From contig NC_087072.1 of the NCBI RefSeq assembly GCF_026151205.1, positions 4,636,084-4,700,083 of the forward strand: a stretch of 64,000 nt of DNA, written 5' to 3'. Made by a program: the position numbers and the translations under genes. The stretch is from Bolinopsis microptera (Eukaryota; Ctenophora; Tentaculata; Lobata; Bolinopsidae). Positions within the stretch are counted from its first letter, which is position 1. Every line of letters begins with the position of its first letter. Shown here one piece after another: positions 1 to 10,968 of this stretch. A model generated the notes under the pieces. It searched no databases. It was not told where the DNA came from and saw only the letters and a list, made by a program, of their open reading frames with translations.

Positions 1-2
1 TT

Positions 3-560
3 GTTGATAGTGATAGTGACAGTGAAGATGAATTCTGTCCGAATGAATCAGAGGAAGTAAGCAATGAACCATCAGCAGAAGGAGTGGAAGTTTCGAGTGA
101 AACTGAAATTTCAATAGAAGAATCTGGTAATGTAGAGACCAGTAGTGAATAAGTGAAGTCAGAAAGTGTCGGTGATGAAAATAGAGACACAAGTGAGCCT
201 GATGAATTTCAGAGTGCTTCTCGTCTGATGAGAATCAAGACTGGGTAGATGTTGTAGTCAAGAGGAATAAGGTATTAGACTTTAAGAGTGAGGATGTCAT
301 TAGGTATAACTCAGCAGATCATACCAACGATGTGTGGCAGAGAGCAAGTATAATTGGACCTGGATGGAAAGAAAATTCTGTAAGGAAGGAAGACATCAAC
401 GTCCGGAACTTGGTGAAAGAACCAGAAGGTACAACAATTCAATTGCGTCTCAGTGAGTGTCAAGTGCAGAAAAAATCACATGATTCTTTTAACACAGAGT
501 CTAGTGTTGATACGGTGATGATACCAAAGGAGAGATATGGTGAGGTGTGTAATCAGTTTA
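3..560 (+). pseudogene. Remnant of a retroelement polyprotein (acidic linker plus C-terminal segment)
   Basis: The frame starting at base 3 is open to the stop at about 152 and encodes a Ser/Asp/Glu-rich acidic stretch. A second open segment (332-625) contains a W-x-x-A-x-I-x-G-P motif and, later, an 'MIPKERYGE' motif. In some invertebrate LTR retroelements, segments of this kind lie between the integrase and a downstream reverse transcriptase. That family placement is from memory and tentative. The two open segments are separated by stops, and the second runs straight into a minisatellite, so no functional product is expected. No reverse transcriptase or integrase core is visible in the first 600 bases. 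Confidence 0.35.
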
Positions 561-589
561 TCATTTTGTGGAGACACAGTACGATCGAA

Positions 590-965
590 GACAGAGAGCT
601 GATAAATGGAGACACAGAGAGCTGATAAATAGAGACATAGACGGGTCGGAGACGAAGGCTGATAAATGGAGACACAGAGTAGTAGTCGGAGACGAAGGCT
701 GATAAATAGAGACACAGAGTGGTCGGAGACGAGAGCTGATAAATGGAGACACAGAGAGCTGATAACTGGAAACACAGACGAGTCGGAGACGTGAGCTGAT
801 AAATGGAGACATAGACGGGTCGGAGACGTGAGCTGATAAAAGGAGACACAGTGTAGTCGGAGACGAGAGCTGATAAACGGAGACACAGATAGCTGATAAA
901 TGGAGACACAGAGTGGTCGGAGACGAGAGCTGATGAATGGAGACACAGAGTGGTCGGGGACGAGT
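590..965. repeat. Minisatellite, about 37-bp GGAGACACAGAG / GCTGATAAAT units
   Basis: Units built from 'ggagacacagag', 'tggtcggagacgagagctg' and 'gataaatggagac' recur about ten times with length variants and small indels. The low-complexity array stays open in several frames, which produces spurious Ser/Leu-rich reading frames on the minus strand. It interrupts the polyprotein remnant to its left. Confidence 0.85.
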
Positions 966-1264
966 TACGGGAGAATGCAGATAGGCTGGAAGGAGATACA
1001 GAGTCAGAATGAGTCATAAAATTAATATAACAGTAGTTATATCGAAATAACAGTGCAATATCATTGATCACAAAAAATCAGATAAATCAGAAATTACTTG
1101 GAACTGAAAGAGCTGTCGATATTGAAATGAAAATTAAAACAAAGTCTTAATAAATAACTATCGGAGAGTATCACCCAACAGGGGCGGTGAGGAGAAGATG
1201 GTTAACATACCTGGAGTACAAGAGAGACAGTGACACTAAACCCACGGATTGAGATGCGTAGTAC

Positions 1265-1480
1265 ATCAACTTGTATTCTAAACGGAGACATCGAACGAGA
1301 TCCAGAAGAAGACATCTGGAAGGAGAAAAGAGACATGAAACGAGATCCAGAAGAAGATCTCTGGAAGGAGAAAAGAGACATGGAACGAGATCCAGAAGAA
1401 GATATCTGCAATATTCAGAACGAGGAGCGGAGACCTGGAGCGAGAGCCAGAAGAAGATATGTTGAACAACGAACGGAGAC
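1265..1480. repeat. Short tandem repeat, about 45-bp GARCGAGATCCAGAAGAAGA units
   Basis: Roughly four degenerate copies of a unit containing 'cgagatccagaagaagat', 'ctggaaggagaaaagagac' and 'atggaacgaga' lie head to tail. In one plus frame the array reads as an Arg/Glu/Asp-rich peptide. The repeat alone explains this, so I do not call a gene. Confidence 0.7.
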
Positions 1481-1599
1481 TCGGGACCGGATCCAGATGA
1501 GGATGTTCGCAACGAAGAATGAGACGGGGATAAGAAGAGACGAAAGAGAAAATGGACAGATAAAGTAAGCCGTTAAGTTTGGATATTGTGAAACTTTAT

Positions 1600-1784
1600 T
1601 AAATTATTGTACCAGTATAGTAAGGTTCTAAGAAAGAACATATTTTGTAAAGTTGTGTAAGCCGTGACCGGGCAAGAGATATGGTCTATAGTAAGAGATT
1701 TTCCATTAAATTACTGTACCAGTATAGTAGGGTTCTAAGAAAGAACATATTTTGTAAAGTTGTGTAAGCTGTGATCGGGCAAGA
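1600..1784. repeat. 107-bp tandem repeat, copies 1 and 2
   Basis: A unit of about 107 bp ('gagatatggtctatagtaag' through 'gtgtaagccgtgaccgggca') occurs here 1.7 times. It reappears at 5698-5812 and 6325-6414. The copies are interrupted by two LINE insertions, so the original array was probably contiguous. It may be the long terminal or untranslated part of the retroelement whose remnants lie to its left. Confidence 0.75.
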
Positions 1785-2012
1785 TTAGATTAGATTAGAT
1801 TAGATTAAGAATAATGACATAAACATCATCACTAGTTTTAAACATTCTTTCTGATTTCCTCATTATCAGAACTGTGAACATTTCACAGCCTTCGTCATTT
1901 TTAAAAAACAAACAAATTCTATAACTAACATAATTGTCATAATTTATTTACATATAAAAAAGTTTAAAAAGTTAAAAACCGTTAATTTAAAAATAACTAA
2001 ATAAAAACAAAT

Positions 2013-5008
2013 TCATGAGATATTTATTCCCTTTCTCTTGGCAACACACGGATTTTTATGTAAATATTGAACTTGTTGCTTCTTCTTTTCGATATAATTT
2101 ACACCCTCTATTTTAGCTAAAACTATATTTGACACTTCCCAAAAGTTGCCTGTGTCTACTAAATTATTAGTCTTTTTAAATTCTTCTAGATTAATTTTAA
2201 AATCAATAACAGACACCGAATTTCTAACAAAAGATGGCAATTTGTTCCAAAAGCTGATAACACGCTCTGATAAAAAATTATTAGACAAGGTTTTAATATT
2301 TCTATCAATATTGTTAGATTTAGTGCTAACAATTTTATCTCCCGATCTACTTAAATTGAAAATATCTTTTCCATACTCAACCAATCCATTTACAATTTTG
2401 TAGGCTTCAATCAAATCTCCTCTAACCCGTCTCTCTGCGAGTGTTGTAATCTGTAAGGCATCCAACCTTTCACTGTAAGGAAGTGTTCCAATATCATCAA
2501 TAAGGCGTGTGAACCTTCTCTGGACATTTTCCAGTTCAATGATAGTAGCCCAATTCCCATGGCAGGCAGGTGGAGACCACAACTGAGCACAATACTCCAA
2601 GTGGGGTCTTATTATAGTTTTATAAACATTTCTCATAACGTTAAGTTCTCTTATAATGAGATTCCTTGTAACCCATGCAATCATACTGTTTGCTTTACTA
2701 ATACAACTTTTAATATGTTTCGACCATTTCAAATCTGAAGAAGTTAAAACTCCAAGATCTTTCTCTGCTTCAATACATTCAAGTGTAACACCACTAAATA
2801 CATATTCTTGAAGGGGATTTTCGTTAAATGGAACATGCATTATTTTGCATTTGCTAGGATTAAACTTTAACAGCCACACATTTTGCCAGTTTTGCAAGCT
2901 TTCTAACATATTGAAAGTGCTTTCAGTGTCATTGGCATCCATAATAACTTTAAGATCATCTGCAAACAGTTTTGATATACCATTAATACAATCAGGCAAG
3001 TCATTGATAAAAATGACAAACAATAAAGGACCTAAAACAGACCCTTGTGGGACGCCTGATAAAACATCACGAAGGTAGGAATATGCTCCTCCAACGAATG
3101 TCTTAAATCTTCTTCCAGATAAAAAGTCTTTCACAATATCTAAAGTGTTACCACTTATACCCAAATTTCTCATTTTAGTAAGTAGTCTATGATGTGGAAC
3201 ACTGTCAAATGCTTTACAAAAATCTAAGTAAAACACATCTACGGGTGCACCATCTTCTAATAGTTCGATGATACATTCTACACTCTCTAATAGATTAGAT
3301 AAACAAGATTTACCTTCTACAAATCCATGCTGGTTTGGATTTATCTTTTTACTAACAAAACTCATAATATGCCTCCTTACTAATTTTTCATATAATTTAC
3401 ATAAAATGCATGTAAGTGACACTGGTCTGTAATTTAGGGCATCTTTCCGACTACCCTTTTTATAAAGAGATGTAACATTTGCTGTCTTCCACTGTTCTGG
3501 AATTTTTCCACTTGAAGCACATGTTTGAAATAATTTAGTCACAGCAGAAACAAAACTTGAATTATGTTCAAGTTCTTTTAATAATTTAGGATGAATGCCA
3601 TCTGGCCCTTTACTTTTACTAATATTAATTCTTTTCAGTTCTCTGCCAACATCATCCATTGTTATCTCAATATTTTCAATGTGTAACTCATCCGCAATAA
3701 AATAACATTCTCTGTTCAAAGGTCCATCTGGTTCTTTGACAAAAACTGAAGCAAAAGCATCAGCCAATACTTCGGCAGTTTCAAAATTACTTTTGGTCAA
3801 AGATCCGTCCGGTTTTTCCAGGGATGATACACAACTTTTTAACACTCTTTTCCCTCTTAAATATGCATAAAATGGCTTCGTATTATATTTCATACACTGA
3901 GTAATTTTTCTTTCATAATTAACTTTACACTTAAATGACTTACTATCAAACTGTCCTTGTTGGTTCAGTGCAACATTAAGATTTTCAGAAGAAGGATTAT
4001 TATCAAAAATATACCAACATTTATCTGTCTTTTTCCTGCATCTTTTTAGGGATGAATTTGCCCAAGGCTCACATTTAAAGTTCTTTTCCGTCGGAACTAT
4101 ATCAGATACTAAGTTAAGCTTTGAGTGTAACTCACTCCACATATCTTCAGAAGTTAAAGTACCCTCACTAAAAGACCAGTCAATTTCAGCTGATCTGTGT
4201 AACAATTCTTTGCCAGAGACTTTTCCCATAATTTTCTAGGCTCCTTTGCAGCTTCATCATCTTGCTTACTGTTACTAAGACTTAGATTTAATTCTACATT
4301 AAAACAAACATGATCGCTCTTTCCCAAGGGGGAGACAATCATTACTTCATTGACAATAGCTTCGTTTGTAGAGAGAACCTGATCTAGTGTACTCTCTTGA
4401 AGTTTACCGCTGACAACTCTACGTCTGGTAACTTCATCTGTGATATACCAAACCAAGCCATTGTCTTGTACACATTCCATAAAATTCTTTTCTATAATTA
4501 AACCCTTATTACTTGTTCCTAAAGGAGCATTAACAGTTCCACTAAGCCAAGATACATTTGGTAAATTTAAATCTCCAACTAGGATTGATTCAACATTAAA
4601 AACAGCTAGTTTTGCAATCATTTTGGTCATCGCATTGTTCTGCGCTTTAGAAAGAGACATTGATCTATAAATACATGCAATATTTACCCTACCAATGTTG
4701 CTATCGAATTCAACAGCAATCGAATCAGTGACCCTAAACCAATCTATGACAACTGGGTTCAAAGAGTCTTTAATATAAATAATACAGCCTCCACCACTAC
4801 TAACAGAACTTTCTCCTACTTCTTCCTTAACTGTAAAATCTCTATCTTTTCTAAATATTTTGAAACCAGGTATGCTAATTTCAGCATCAATAATTTCATT
4901 GTTAAAATGAGTTTCATTTATGCAAACAATGTCAGACTGGTACAGCGAAACAGCACTTCTCAGTTCACAAAACTTATTATATAAACTATTACTGTTACTA
5001 TAAAACAA
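2013..5008 (-). pseudogene. LINE ORF2: AP endonuclease + reverse transcriptase, one frameshift
   Basis: The protein nicks target DNA and primes reverse transcription of the element's RNA. The upstream frame (4154-5008, 284 aa) has the endonuclease hallmarks 'INETHF', 'GDLNLPNVSW' and 'SDH'. The downstream frame (2013-4229, 738 aa) has the complete RT series: 'KSKGPDGIHP', 'NYRPVSLT', 'FYLDFCKAFDSVPH', 'SGVPQGSVLGPLLF' and the catalytic 'FADD', then the thumb and C-terminal region. The two frames overlap by about 76 bases near 4154-4229, so a single frameshift separates endonuclease from RT. Apart from that the RT frame has no stop over 738 codons, which suggests a fairly young copy. Confidence 0.88.
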
Positions 5009-5016
5009 TTTAAGGT

Positions 5017-5661
5017 TTAGGTATTCTTTATCTTTGCTTTCTCTGCAAGTCGCTTTCTCCGTTCCTGTCTCACAAAAAATTGGACGTCTCTGTCAGCTCT
5101 GTTCAGATCCTGATTGATCCAATAAACTTCTTTCTTTGCTTTTTCAGAATCCACTTCTATCTTCCAACCTTTACCATAGTTACTCCAATGCAATGCAGCC
5201 TCTTTTGATTTTAGTTTTACTATCAGCGGTCTAGGTTGATGTTCCCTGCTTTCACCAGATTCGGTTAATTTACCTGCCCGGAAACAGGACACAATCACGT
5301 CTTCTTCCATGCCACAGGTTTCATGTAAAAACTTGAGATCATTGCTTTGAGATCTGTTCTCTTTGATAGCCATTTCGGGAACGTGTCTGATGATCACATT
5401 ACATTCTCTTTTGATCCGTTCAATCTTGTCAGCATCAATCTGTTGGACTGTTGCCTTCACTAATTGAGTTGGTGGCTTGTCACTAATAGTTGCCTGGAGG
5501 TCAACCTTCGCGGCATCAACGTAGCTCTTCACTTTTGAAGATGATTCATTGACTATATCTTTTTTGACAGCAGCCATTGCTGTTGGTAACTCGTTCTGCA
5601 GACTGTTTTTAACAGCATTGGTAACCGTTTCATTAATGGTTTCACTCAACTTAATCAGCAC
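5017..5661 (-). CDS. LINE ORF1-like RNA-binding protein
   Basis: This 214-residue frame lies 8 bases upstream of the LINE ORF2 frame on the same strand. The first 90 residues are Lys/Glu/Ala-rich with the heptad character of a coiled coil. They are followed by an RRM-like core containing 'CNVIIRHVPE', 'RPLIVKLKSKEAALHWSN' and a basic C-terminus. This layout matches ORF1 proteins of CR1/L2-type LINEs, which trimerise and coat element RNA. The frame is intact. The start is the first methionine of the open frame; a longer start upstream cannot be excluded because the 5' end lies at the 107-bp repeat junction. Confidence 0.7.
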   Translation of the reverse strand: MLIKLSETINETVTNAVKNSLQNELPTAMAAVKKDIVNESSSKVKSYVDAAKVDLQATISDKPPTQLVKATVQQIDADKIERIKRECNVIIRHVPEMAIKENRSQSNDLKFLHETCGMEEDVIVSCFRAGKLTESGESREHQPRPLIVKLKSKEAALHWSNYGKGWKIEVDSEKAKKEVYWINQDLNRADRDVQFFVRQERRKRLAEKAKIKNT

Positions 5662-5697
5662 TGTTGTCGCATTGACAATGCAGTGTGGACACTTAGA

Positions 5698-5812
5698 GAG
5701 ATATGGTCTATAGTAAGAGATTTTCCATTAAATTACTGTACCAGTATAGTAAGGTTCTAAGAAAGAACATATTTTGTAAAGTTGTGTAAGCCGTGACCAG
5801 GCAAGAGATATG
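5698..5812. repeat. 107-bp tandem repeat, copy 3
   Basis: This copy is almost identical to 1676-1784. It lies between the CR1-like LINE on its left and a LINE 3' end on its right, and the repeat evidently served as target for both. Confidence 0.75.
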
Positions 5813-5813
5813 G

Positions 5814-6324
5814 TCCAAGAGAAGAACGTTGGTGCACTTACTGCTTTTTCAGTAAAGGGCTCAAACCTATCGAGGACGAAAGCCATGTATTAATTGACTG
5901 TTTGCTTTACTCCTCAGTTAGGGAAAAATTCAACTTTTATCCCCAAAACATCACTGACCTAGCCGGTCTGCTCTCCAACAAAAATCTAGATCCTACCAAA
6001 TTTACTGCCACAGCAAGAGCAATCCATTCAATTCTCTCTGTGAACGAACAATATACAGCCTATTATAAGAGCCCAGATTTCCACTCAAATACTGGCAAGT
6101 GCATAATGCTCTAGGAACTCAAAATAAACTCATGAACCATACAAATTTGATTTACTTAAAGAAAATAGCATTATATTATAACATTTCTATTTTATCCCTA
6201 CACATTTGTAAATGATTAGAAGTGTGTAACTTAAATTATTTCAGAATTATAACTATTGTGAACTCAATAAAATAATTATCACTTTTGTATCCTTGTATCC
6301 TTGTATCCTTGTATCCTTGTATCC
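5814..6324 (+). pseudogene. 5'-truncated LINE 3' end with (TGTATCCT)n tail
   Basis: The frame from about 5814 to 6114 reads with a C-x2-C, 'IEDESH', 'C' arrangement followed by 'YSSVREK'. This resembles the C-terminal zinc-knuckle-like region at the end of many LINE ORF2 proteins. It is followed by an AT-rich 3' UTR and about five copies of an 8-bp 'ttgtatcc' tail (6286-6324). The 107-bp repeat resumes directly after, with 'tatggtc' present on both sides of the insertion (about 5807-5813 and 6325-6331), consistent with a target-site duplication. Only the last ~500 bases of the LINE were copied. Confidence 0.7.
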
Positions 6325-6414
6325 TATGGTCTATAGTAAGAGATTTTCCATTAAATTATTGTACCAGTATAGTAAGGTTCTAAGAAAGAACATATTTTGT
6401 AAAGTTGTGTAAGC
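6325..6414. repeat. 107-bp tandem repeat, copy 4 (partial)
   Basis: The sequence 'tatggtctatagtaagag' through 'aagttgtgtaagc' matches the three copies to the left. It marks the right side of the second LINE insertion. Confidence 0.7.
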
Positions 6415-6830
6415 AGTGATTAATTGAGATGAATTTAGGGTAATATTGTGTAATATGTAGATAGTGTAATGATTATAATAAGGCGGTCGTGGGGTCCAGT
6501 ATGTGACGTAGTATTTTGGGCATATATTAGTAGACGACAGTTATTGCAGTTTAAGTGCAGAGAGGTCAGTTTAACATATGTTGGGTCAGTACGAGGTTGA
6601 ATTATGGAGTGTTTACAGAATACTAGTGTTACAATGTTGTGGCTATCGACAGGACAGTTTGAAATTCCTGGGAAATGGTAGGGTTAGTTTTTGGAGATAG
6701 CTCAGTGCCAGTTTACCCGATCGAGAGGGGGGTCATTTTGATACCGGGCAGGTTCTGTAGCTAGAACCTGTTAAGGTTAGGTCGTTTAGTTAGGTAGATG
6801 GCTATAGTGGTAAGTATAATATTGGCGGCC

Positions 6831-7640
6831 GTAGAATAGTGGAGCATTACGTAGTTACTATTATCAGGCTTGGTTGTGGCCGGGGTCAACAATGGTTGGT
6901 CCGACACCAGGGGATGTCTTGACAACACTGGGCTCTGGCAGAGCGAGAGTCAGCAATGGTTGACTCAGATAGGTAAAGCTAGACTAAGAGTAAGAGCCCG
7001 GGAGAAATAGTCAGCGCTGGTTGACTTAGATAGATAAAGCTAGACTAAGAATAAGAGCCCGGGAGGAATAGTCAGCACTGGTTGACTTAGATAGATAAAG
7101 CTAGACTAAGAATAAGAGCCCGGGAGGAATAGTCAGCACTGGTTGACTTAGATAGATAAAGCTAGACTAAGAATAAGAGCCCGGGAGGAATAGTCAGCAC
7201 TGGTTGACTTAGATAGATAAAGCTAGACTAAGAATAAGAGCCCGGGAGGAATAGTCAGCACTGGTTGACTTAGATAGATAAAGCTAGACTAAGAGTAAGA
7301 GCCCGGGAGAAATAGTCAGCACTGGTTGACTTAGACAGATAAAGCTAGACTAAGAATAAGAGCCCGGGAGGAATAGTCAGCAATGGTTGACTTAGATAGG
7401 TAAAGCTAGACTAGGATAGTAGTAGAATAGTGGAGCATTACGTAGTTACTATTATCAGGCTTGGTTGTGGCCGGGGTCAACAATGGTTGGTCCGACACCA
7501 GGGGATGTCTTGACAACACTGGGCTCTGGCAGAGCGAGAGTCAGCAATGGTTGACTCAGACAGATAAGGCTAGACTAAGAGTAAGAGCCCGGGAGGAATA
7601 GACAGCAATGGTTGACTCAGATAGGTAAAGCTAGATTAAG
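6831..7640. repeat. 61-bp minisatellite inside a larger direct duplication
   Basis: A 61-bp unit containing 'taaagctagactaagaataa', 'gagcccgggaggaatagtca' and 'gcactggttgacttagatag' repeats about nine times with few changes. The segment at 6831-6985 ('gtagaatagtggagcattac' onward, through 'ggccggggtcaacaatggtt') is repeated at 7421-7580. The array is thus bracketed by a direct duplication of its own leading edge. No coding frame is supported. Confidence 0.9.
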
Positions 7641-8217
7641 GGTAGGATTAACGGCAGGAAGTGTGTTGCGTAATATTTGAGGCAGTATGAATCGGAGTAA
7701 TTAGGAATTTGTTGCATAGTATTTGAGGCAATATGAGTCTAAGTGACTAAGCGTTGGTTGAGCAAATATTCGATTATTCATTGTTCAGTTAAGTACCTTG
7801 GGCACCTTTATTATACCCCTTGTTTGCATTCTCACCCTATTCGATAGAGGGTCATGGTTGATACCGGACTAGTGTGAGGGACCAGGACCAGTTATGGTTG
7901 GGGCCTGGTGAGCACGGATGGAACGTGTCGTTAGAGGTTTAGAATCGGCAGTGGTTGTCTCAGGGCACCTAGATTAGGCACGGTCAAGGCGAGTTGACCG
8001 TGCTATCCGTGTTTTATGTTGCAGCACTAGATCGCTGGGCGTTTATGGGCGATACGAGTCTGGTTAATTAGGATTTGAAGTAGAGGTTGTCGAATTATTC
8101 ATTGTGTTGTTTCATAGTTTAATTTTGTTTACCTTTTATTATCACGCTCGTTTCCATTGTCCAAACCCTTAATTAAATGCAAATAAACTTCGAACCGAGA
8201 AGCAAGTGTCCACTGCT
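7641..8217. other. Non-coding stretch, diverged repeat-like DNA
   Basis: The motifs 'gaggcagtatga' and 'ttggttga' continue sporadically from the minisatellite. No open frame, RNA gene or element boundary can be supported here. Confidence 0.5.
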
Positions 8218-8382
8218 TACATGATAGCTATTTATGAAGCTTTGATAAGACCTCATTTTGAGAATTGTGTCCAATTGTGGAGAGCGTCCAAAGGCGGTTT
8301 ACCCGTCTGATTGATGAAGTGGGAACTCTTCCTTACAGCCGTAGACTGGATATCCTCAATTTGACAACGCTGGCAGGTAATT
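8218..8382 (+). pseudogene. CR1-like LINE ORF2 fragment
   Basis: Two short frames match the C-terminal part of the CR1-like ORF2 at 2013-5008. The first reads 'IYEALIRPHFENCVQLW'. The second, after a small deletion and frame change, reads 'RRFTRLIDEVGTLPYS' and continues to 'LNLTTLA'. The fragment is on the plus strand, opposite to the large LINE, and is too short and broken to function. Confidence 0.75.
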
Positions 8383-8469
8383 AACTTTGGATCCTCACAT
8401 TGATTCCATTCTAAATTCTAGCCATAAACAAACAAAAAAAATTAACAGATAACTCCGTTGACCATTTGA

Positions 8470-8615
8470 ATGATAATGAACATAATAGCCTGAGGTCCCC
8501 AGGTAACACATAGCCATGTACTGTGTTACTGGGCCGCGCGCTCAGCTTGTCATTCCGCCGAATCTCTATTCGGTTAATGAACATAATAGCCTGAGGTCCC
8601 AAGGTAAAGCCATGT
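8470..8615. mobile_element. Short MITE-like repeat, copy A (imperfectly duplicated)
   Basis: The block 'ttactgggccgcgcgctcag' through 'cctgaggtcccaaggtaa' is an inverted-orientation relative of the elements at 50876-50956 and 60962-61030. A second partial copy of its right end lies at 8480-8505 ('cataatagcctgaggtcccc'). Clean target duplications are not visible for this copy. Confidence 0.5.
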
Positions 8616-8719
8616 GTATACGCGTACTGCTTGACGCGCTTGTTTCACTACTGCAAGCGAGAGGGCTCTGGTTAGAGCAAGGACCAACCCAGCGATCGCT
8701 TCTTTTCAGCATTTAACTG

Positions 8720-10960
8720 CCACGGGTCCTATTTCGAAAGGCGCAGTTTATATCTCCGCCAAAAGCAAACTCCCCAAATTGCGCGCATTACTGTAACTTC
8801 TGTCAAACTTCATGAATCGAGATAAATTATTTTGCAATGTATCCAGAGTTATTATGTGCACTTGTATGCTGCAGACGTATTTCTCCATAAAAAGCAAAAT
8901 AGCGTAGGAAGCTTTTGTCGAGGTGCATCGAAATTAATCTTAAATGATTCCTCGTTCAATTTTGGTCGAGCAGCGTCAACTTAGTGCATAATCAAGCAAG
9001 TTATAAACAAATTTCATACGTATCAAATTGGATGTGCTTATGTGTTATGGCGGAAATATACGTTTGTGCGCGACTTGAGCCGCGCCGCATAAGAATTGCG
9101 ATTCGTGTAGCTGTAGGGGCTGGAGTATGCTATTTATTATTTCATATTTATAGGTGCTCTATCCAGAGCCCTTGCGCTTGCAGTAGCGCGCGCCCGCCTC
9201 ACGGCGGTAAAAAGGACTTCTCTTGACTTGTGAAACAAGCGCGCCCGCAGTGGCGCGAAAGCACATGGTTAGGTGAATATTTATAGATTAATGAAATGTT
9301 GCATTGTAAATATTTAGAATTGACGATATATTTTGATCTAAAATTCACTTTTATAAAGCAGGCTTTGGATTTAGGTAAGATTATAATTTATTTTAAAAAC
9401 CACAGATAGTTTTAAATTTAATTTGTTGTATAACTATAAGAAAGTTAATCCTGTTTTCATGAAAGCGCGGCTTTGACGGCCAGTTATTGACTTATACATA
9501 AAATTGAACTGTAAATAGAAATGCAGATATATTGAAGTTTAAAACTTTCAAAACGGAGGCTTATAAATATTATTATATTATGATTGTAAAATAAAGGATT
9601 AAATTTTAAATTTGTTTCACTAAATTTGTTTCACTATAACGTGCGCCATTTCAAAAAGAAAGCGCGCGCTGTTTCGGAATCAGTGTCCGAAAATACATCG
9701 AATTAATTTGGTCTCAACTGTCGGGGGCCCTTTTAGAAAATCTCAAAGATCGACTGTATTATTAGCACGCTCGAAAGTTTTAACTTAATTGACGATTCCA
9801 ATTCATGGCAGCTCGGCGCGGCACAGTAGCGCATCTCGCCGATCTAGCCAGTGAGTGTGCGGCGCGGCGCGGCACAGTAACGCATCGCGCTACAAGTTTT
9901 AACCATCAGGCTAAAAATAGGATTTGTAACAAACGATGACAACAAGGTTCAAGCACACGTGAAATTGCATGGCCAAATTGCATCTATTATATTAATTTTT
10001 TGTAGGTGCTACATTCCATCCATTACATCGTTACAGTAAAACAAATTTTTAGTAAAACAAATTTTATTTTATACCCACAATCAATTCATATTTAGTTCAA
10101 ATATTTAAAGTCAAAATAACCATTTCACATAAGTGGTTATATTATAATAAAATAATTTGTGATAAATTAATAAATTAATTTACACTCAAAAATGAACAAA
10201 ATATACACAATTTTTACCTAGTGCAACACTGGTTCAGCGCGCGGCTGATCGAAAAAGTTTGATTTGATTTACTAACTACAGTGTACAGCGTACATGAAAA
10301 AATTACTTACTGAATCTTTTAATACTAGACACATTTTAATTCAGATGTTGTTCAATGAGTTAGCCACAAAAATGTTCAAATTATGTAGGAGGGTAAAGGA
10401 CACAATTGCTAGTAGTGCTTCTTTGTGCCCGTTGACTACAATGAACATTTTGCGGAGTTTCTCCAGACGGCTTTTATCGGAGTGCGTGTTATTTACTTGG
10501 TTATGCACAAGCCATGCCAACATTTTGTTTTTGTGTCAGCCGTGCTACCAGGTTGCAGAGTATTATAAACACTAAACAATTATACACTATACAAATTTGC
10601 TAATACAATATCATGCAGAGTCCGATCTAGCTGCAAACGTCAGACACCACAGTTCAGCCGCCAAGTACCGTTTAAGTGAACACCGAAACACGAGGTTTAG
10701 GTGTCATTTTGTAAATCACTTTATGGATGGATAATTCAGTAATTGTTGAAGAAAATTACAGTCACTGCCACCTATAGCGTTATGTCATGGGTCTGATTAA
10801 CGGCCAAGAATAAACGTACGTGCGCGCTTAAGAAACCCGCGCAAATGTTGAGGTAGGGAGTAGCTGCGGCGCGCTTTTAACATATATTACGTATAGCGCC
10901 GTACAGAAACGGCAATATTTAAGTAATTAAGTATTTGTTTACATAAATTCCACGTTTTTA
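8720..10960. other. Intergenic DNA with CpG-rich patches, no supported gene
   Basis: This stretch is AT-rich with local GC-rich patches built on 'gcgcg' words (9070-9260, 9640-9680, 9800-9900). Those at 9810-9895 form a short internal duplication around 'cggcgcggcacagtagcgca'. The small open frames here have no recognisable domain or codon character. I see no tRNA or terminal inverted repeat I can defend. Confidence 0.5.
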
Positions 10961-10968
10961 TCAATAAT

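Larger units (their letters stand above)
1785..5697 (-). mobile_element. Near-full-length CR1-like non-LTR retrotransposon
   Basis: This is a two-ORF LINE on the minus strand. ORF1 (5017-5661) has a coiled-coil/RRM-like layout, and ORF2 (2013-5008) carries endonuclease and reverse transcriptase. The 3' end, at the left, finishes in a (GATTA)n run at 1784-1807; short tandem repeats at the 3' end instead of poly(A) are typical of the CR1/L2 group. The element splits the 107-bp tandem repeat. The clade assignment rests on domain order and 3' tail type only. Confidence 0.8.

Noticed and set aside
476-1071. Long Ser/Leu-rich minus-strand open frames
   Set aside because: They are translations of the 37-bp minisatellite, open in several frames at once, with no start context or domain.
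1171-1568. Arg/Glu-rich and Phe/Ser-rich frames on both strands
   Set aside because: They follow from the ~45-bp tandem repeat.
6831-7640. CRISPR-like array
   Set aside because: The 61-bp units are contiguous without variable spacers, in a eukaryotic genome.
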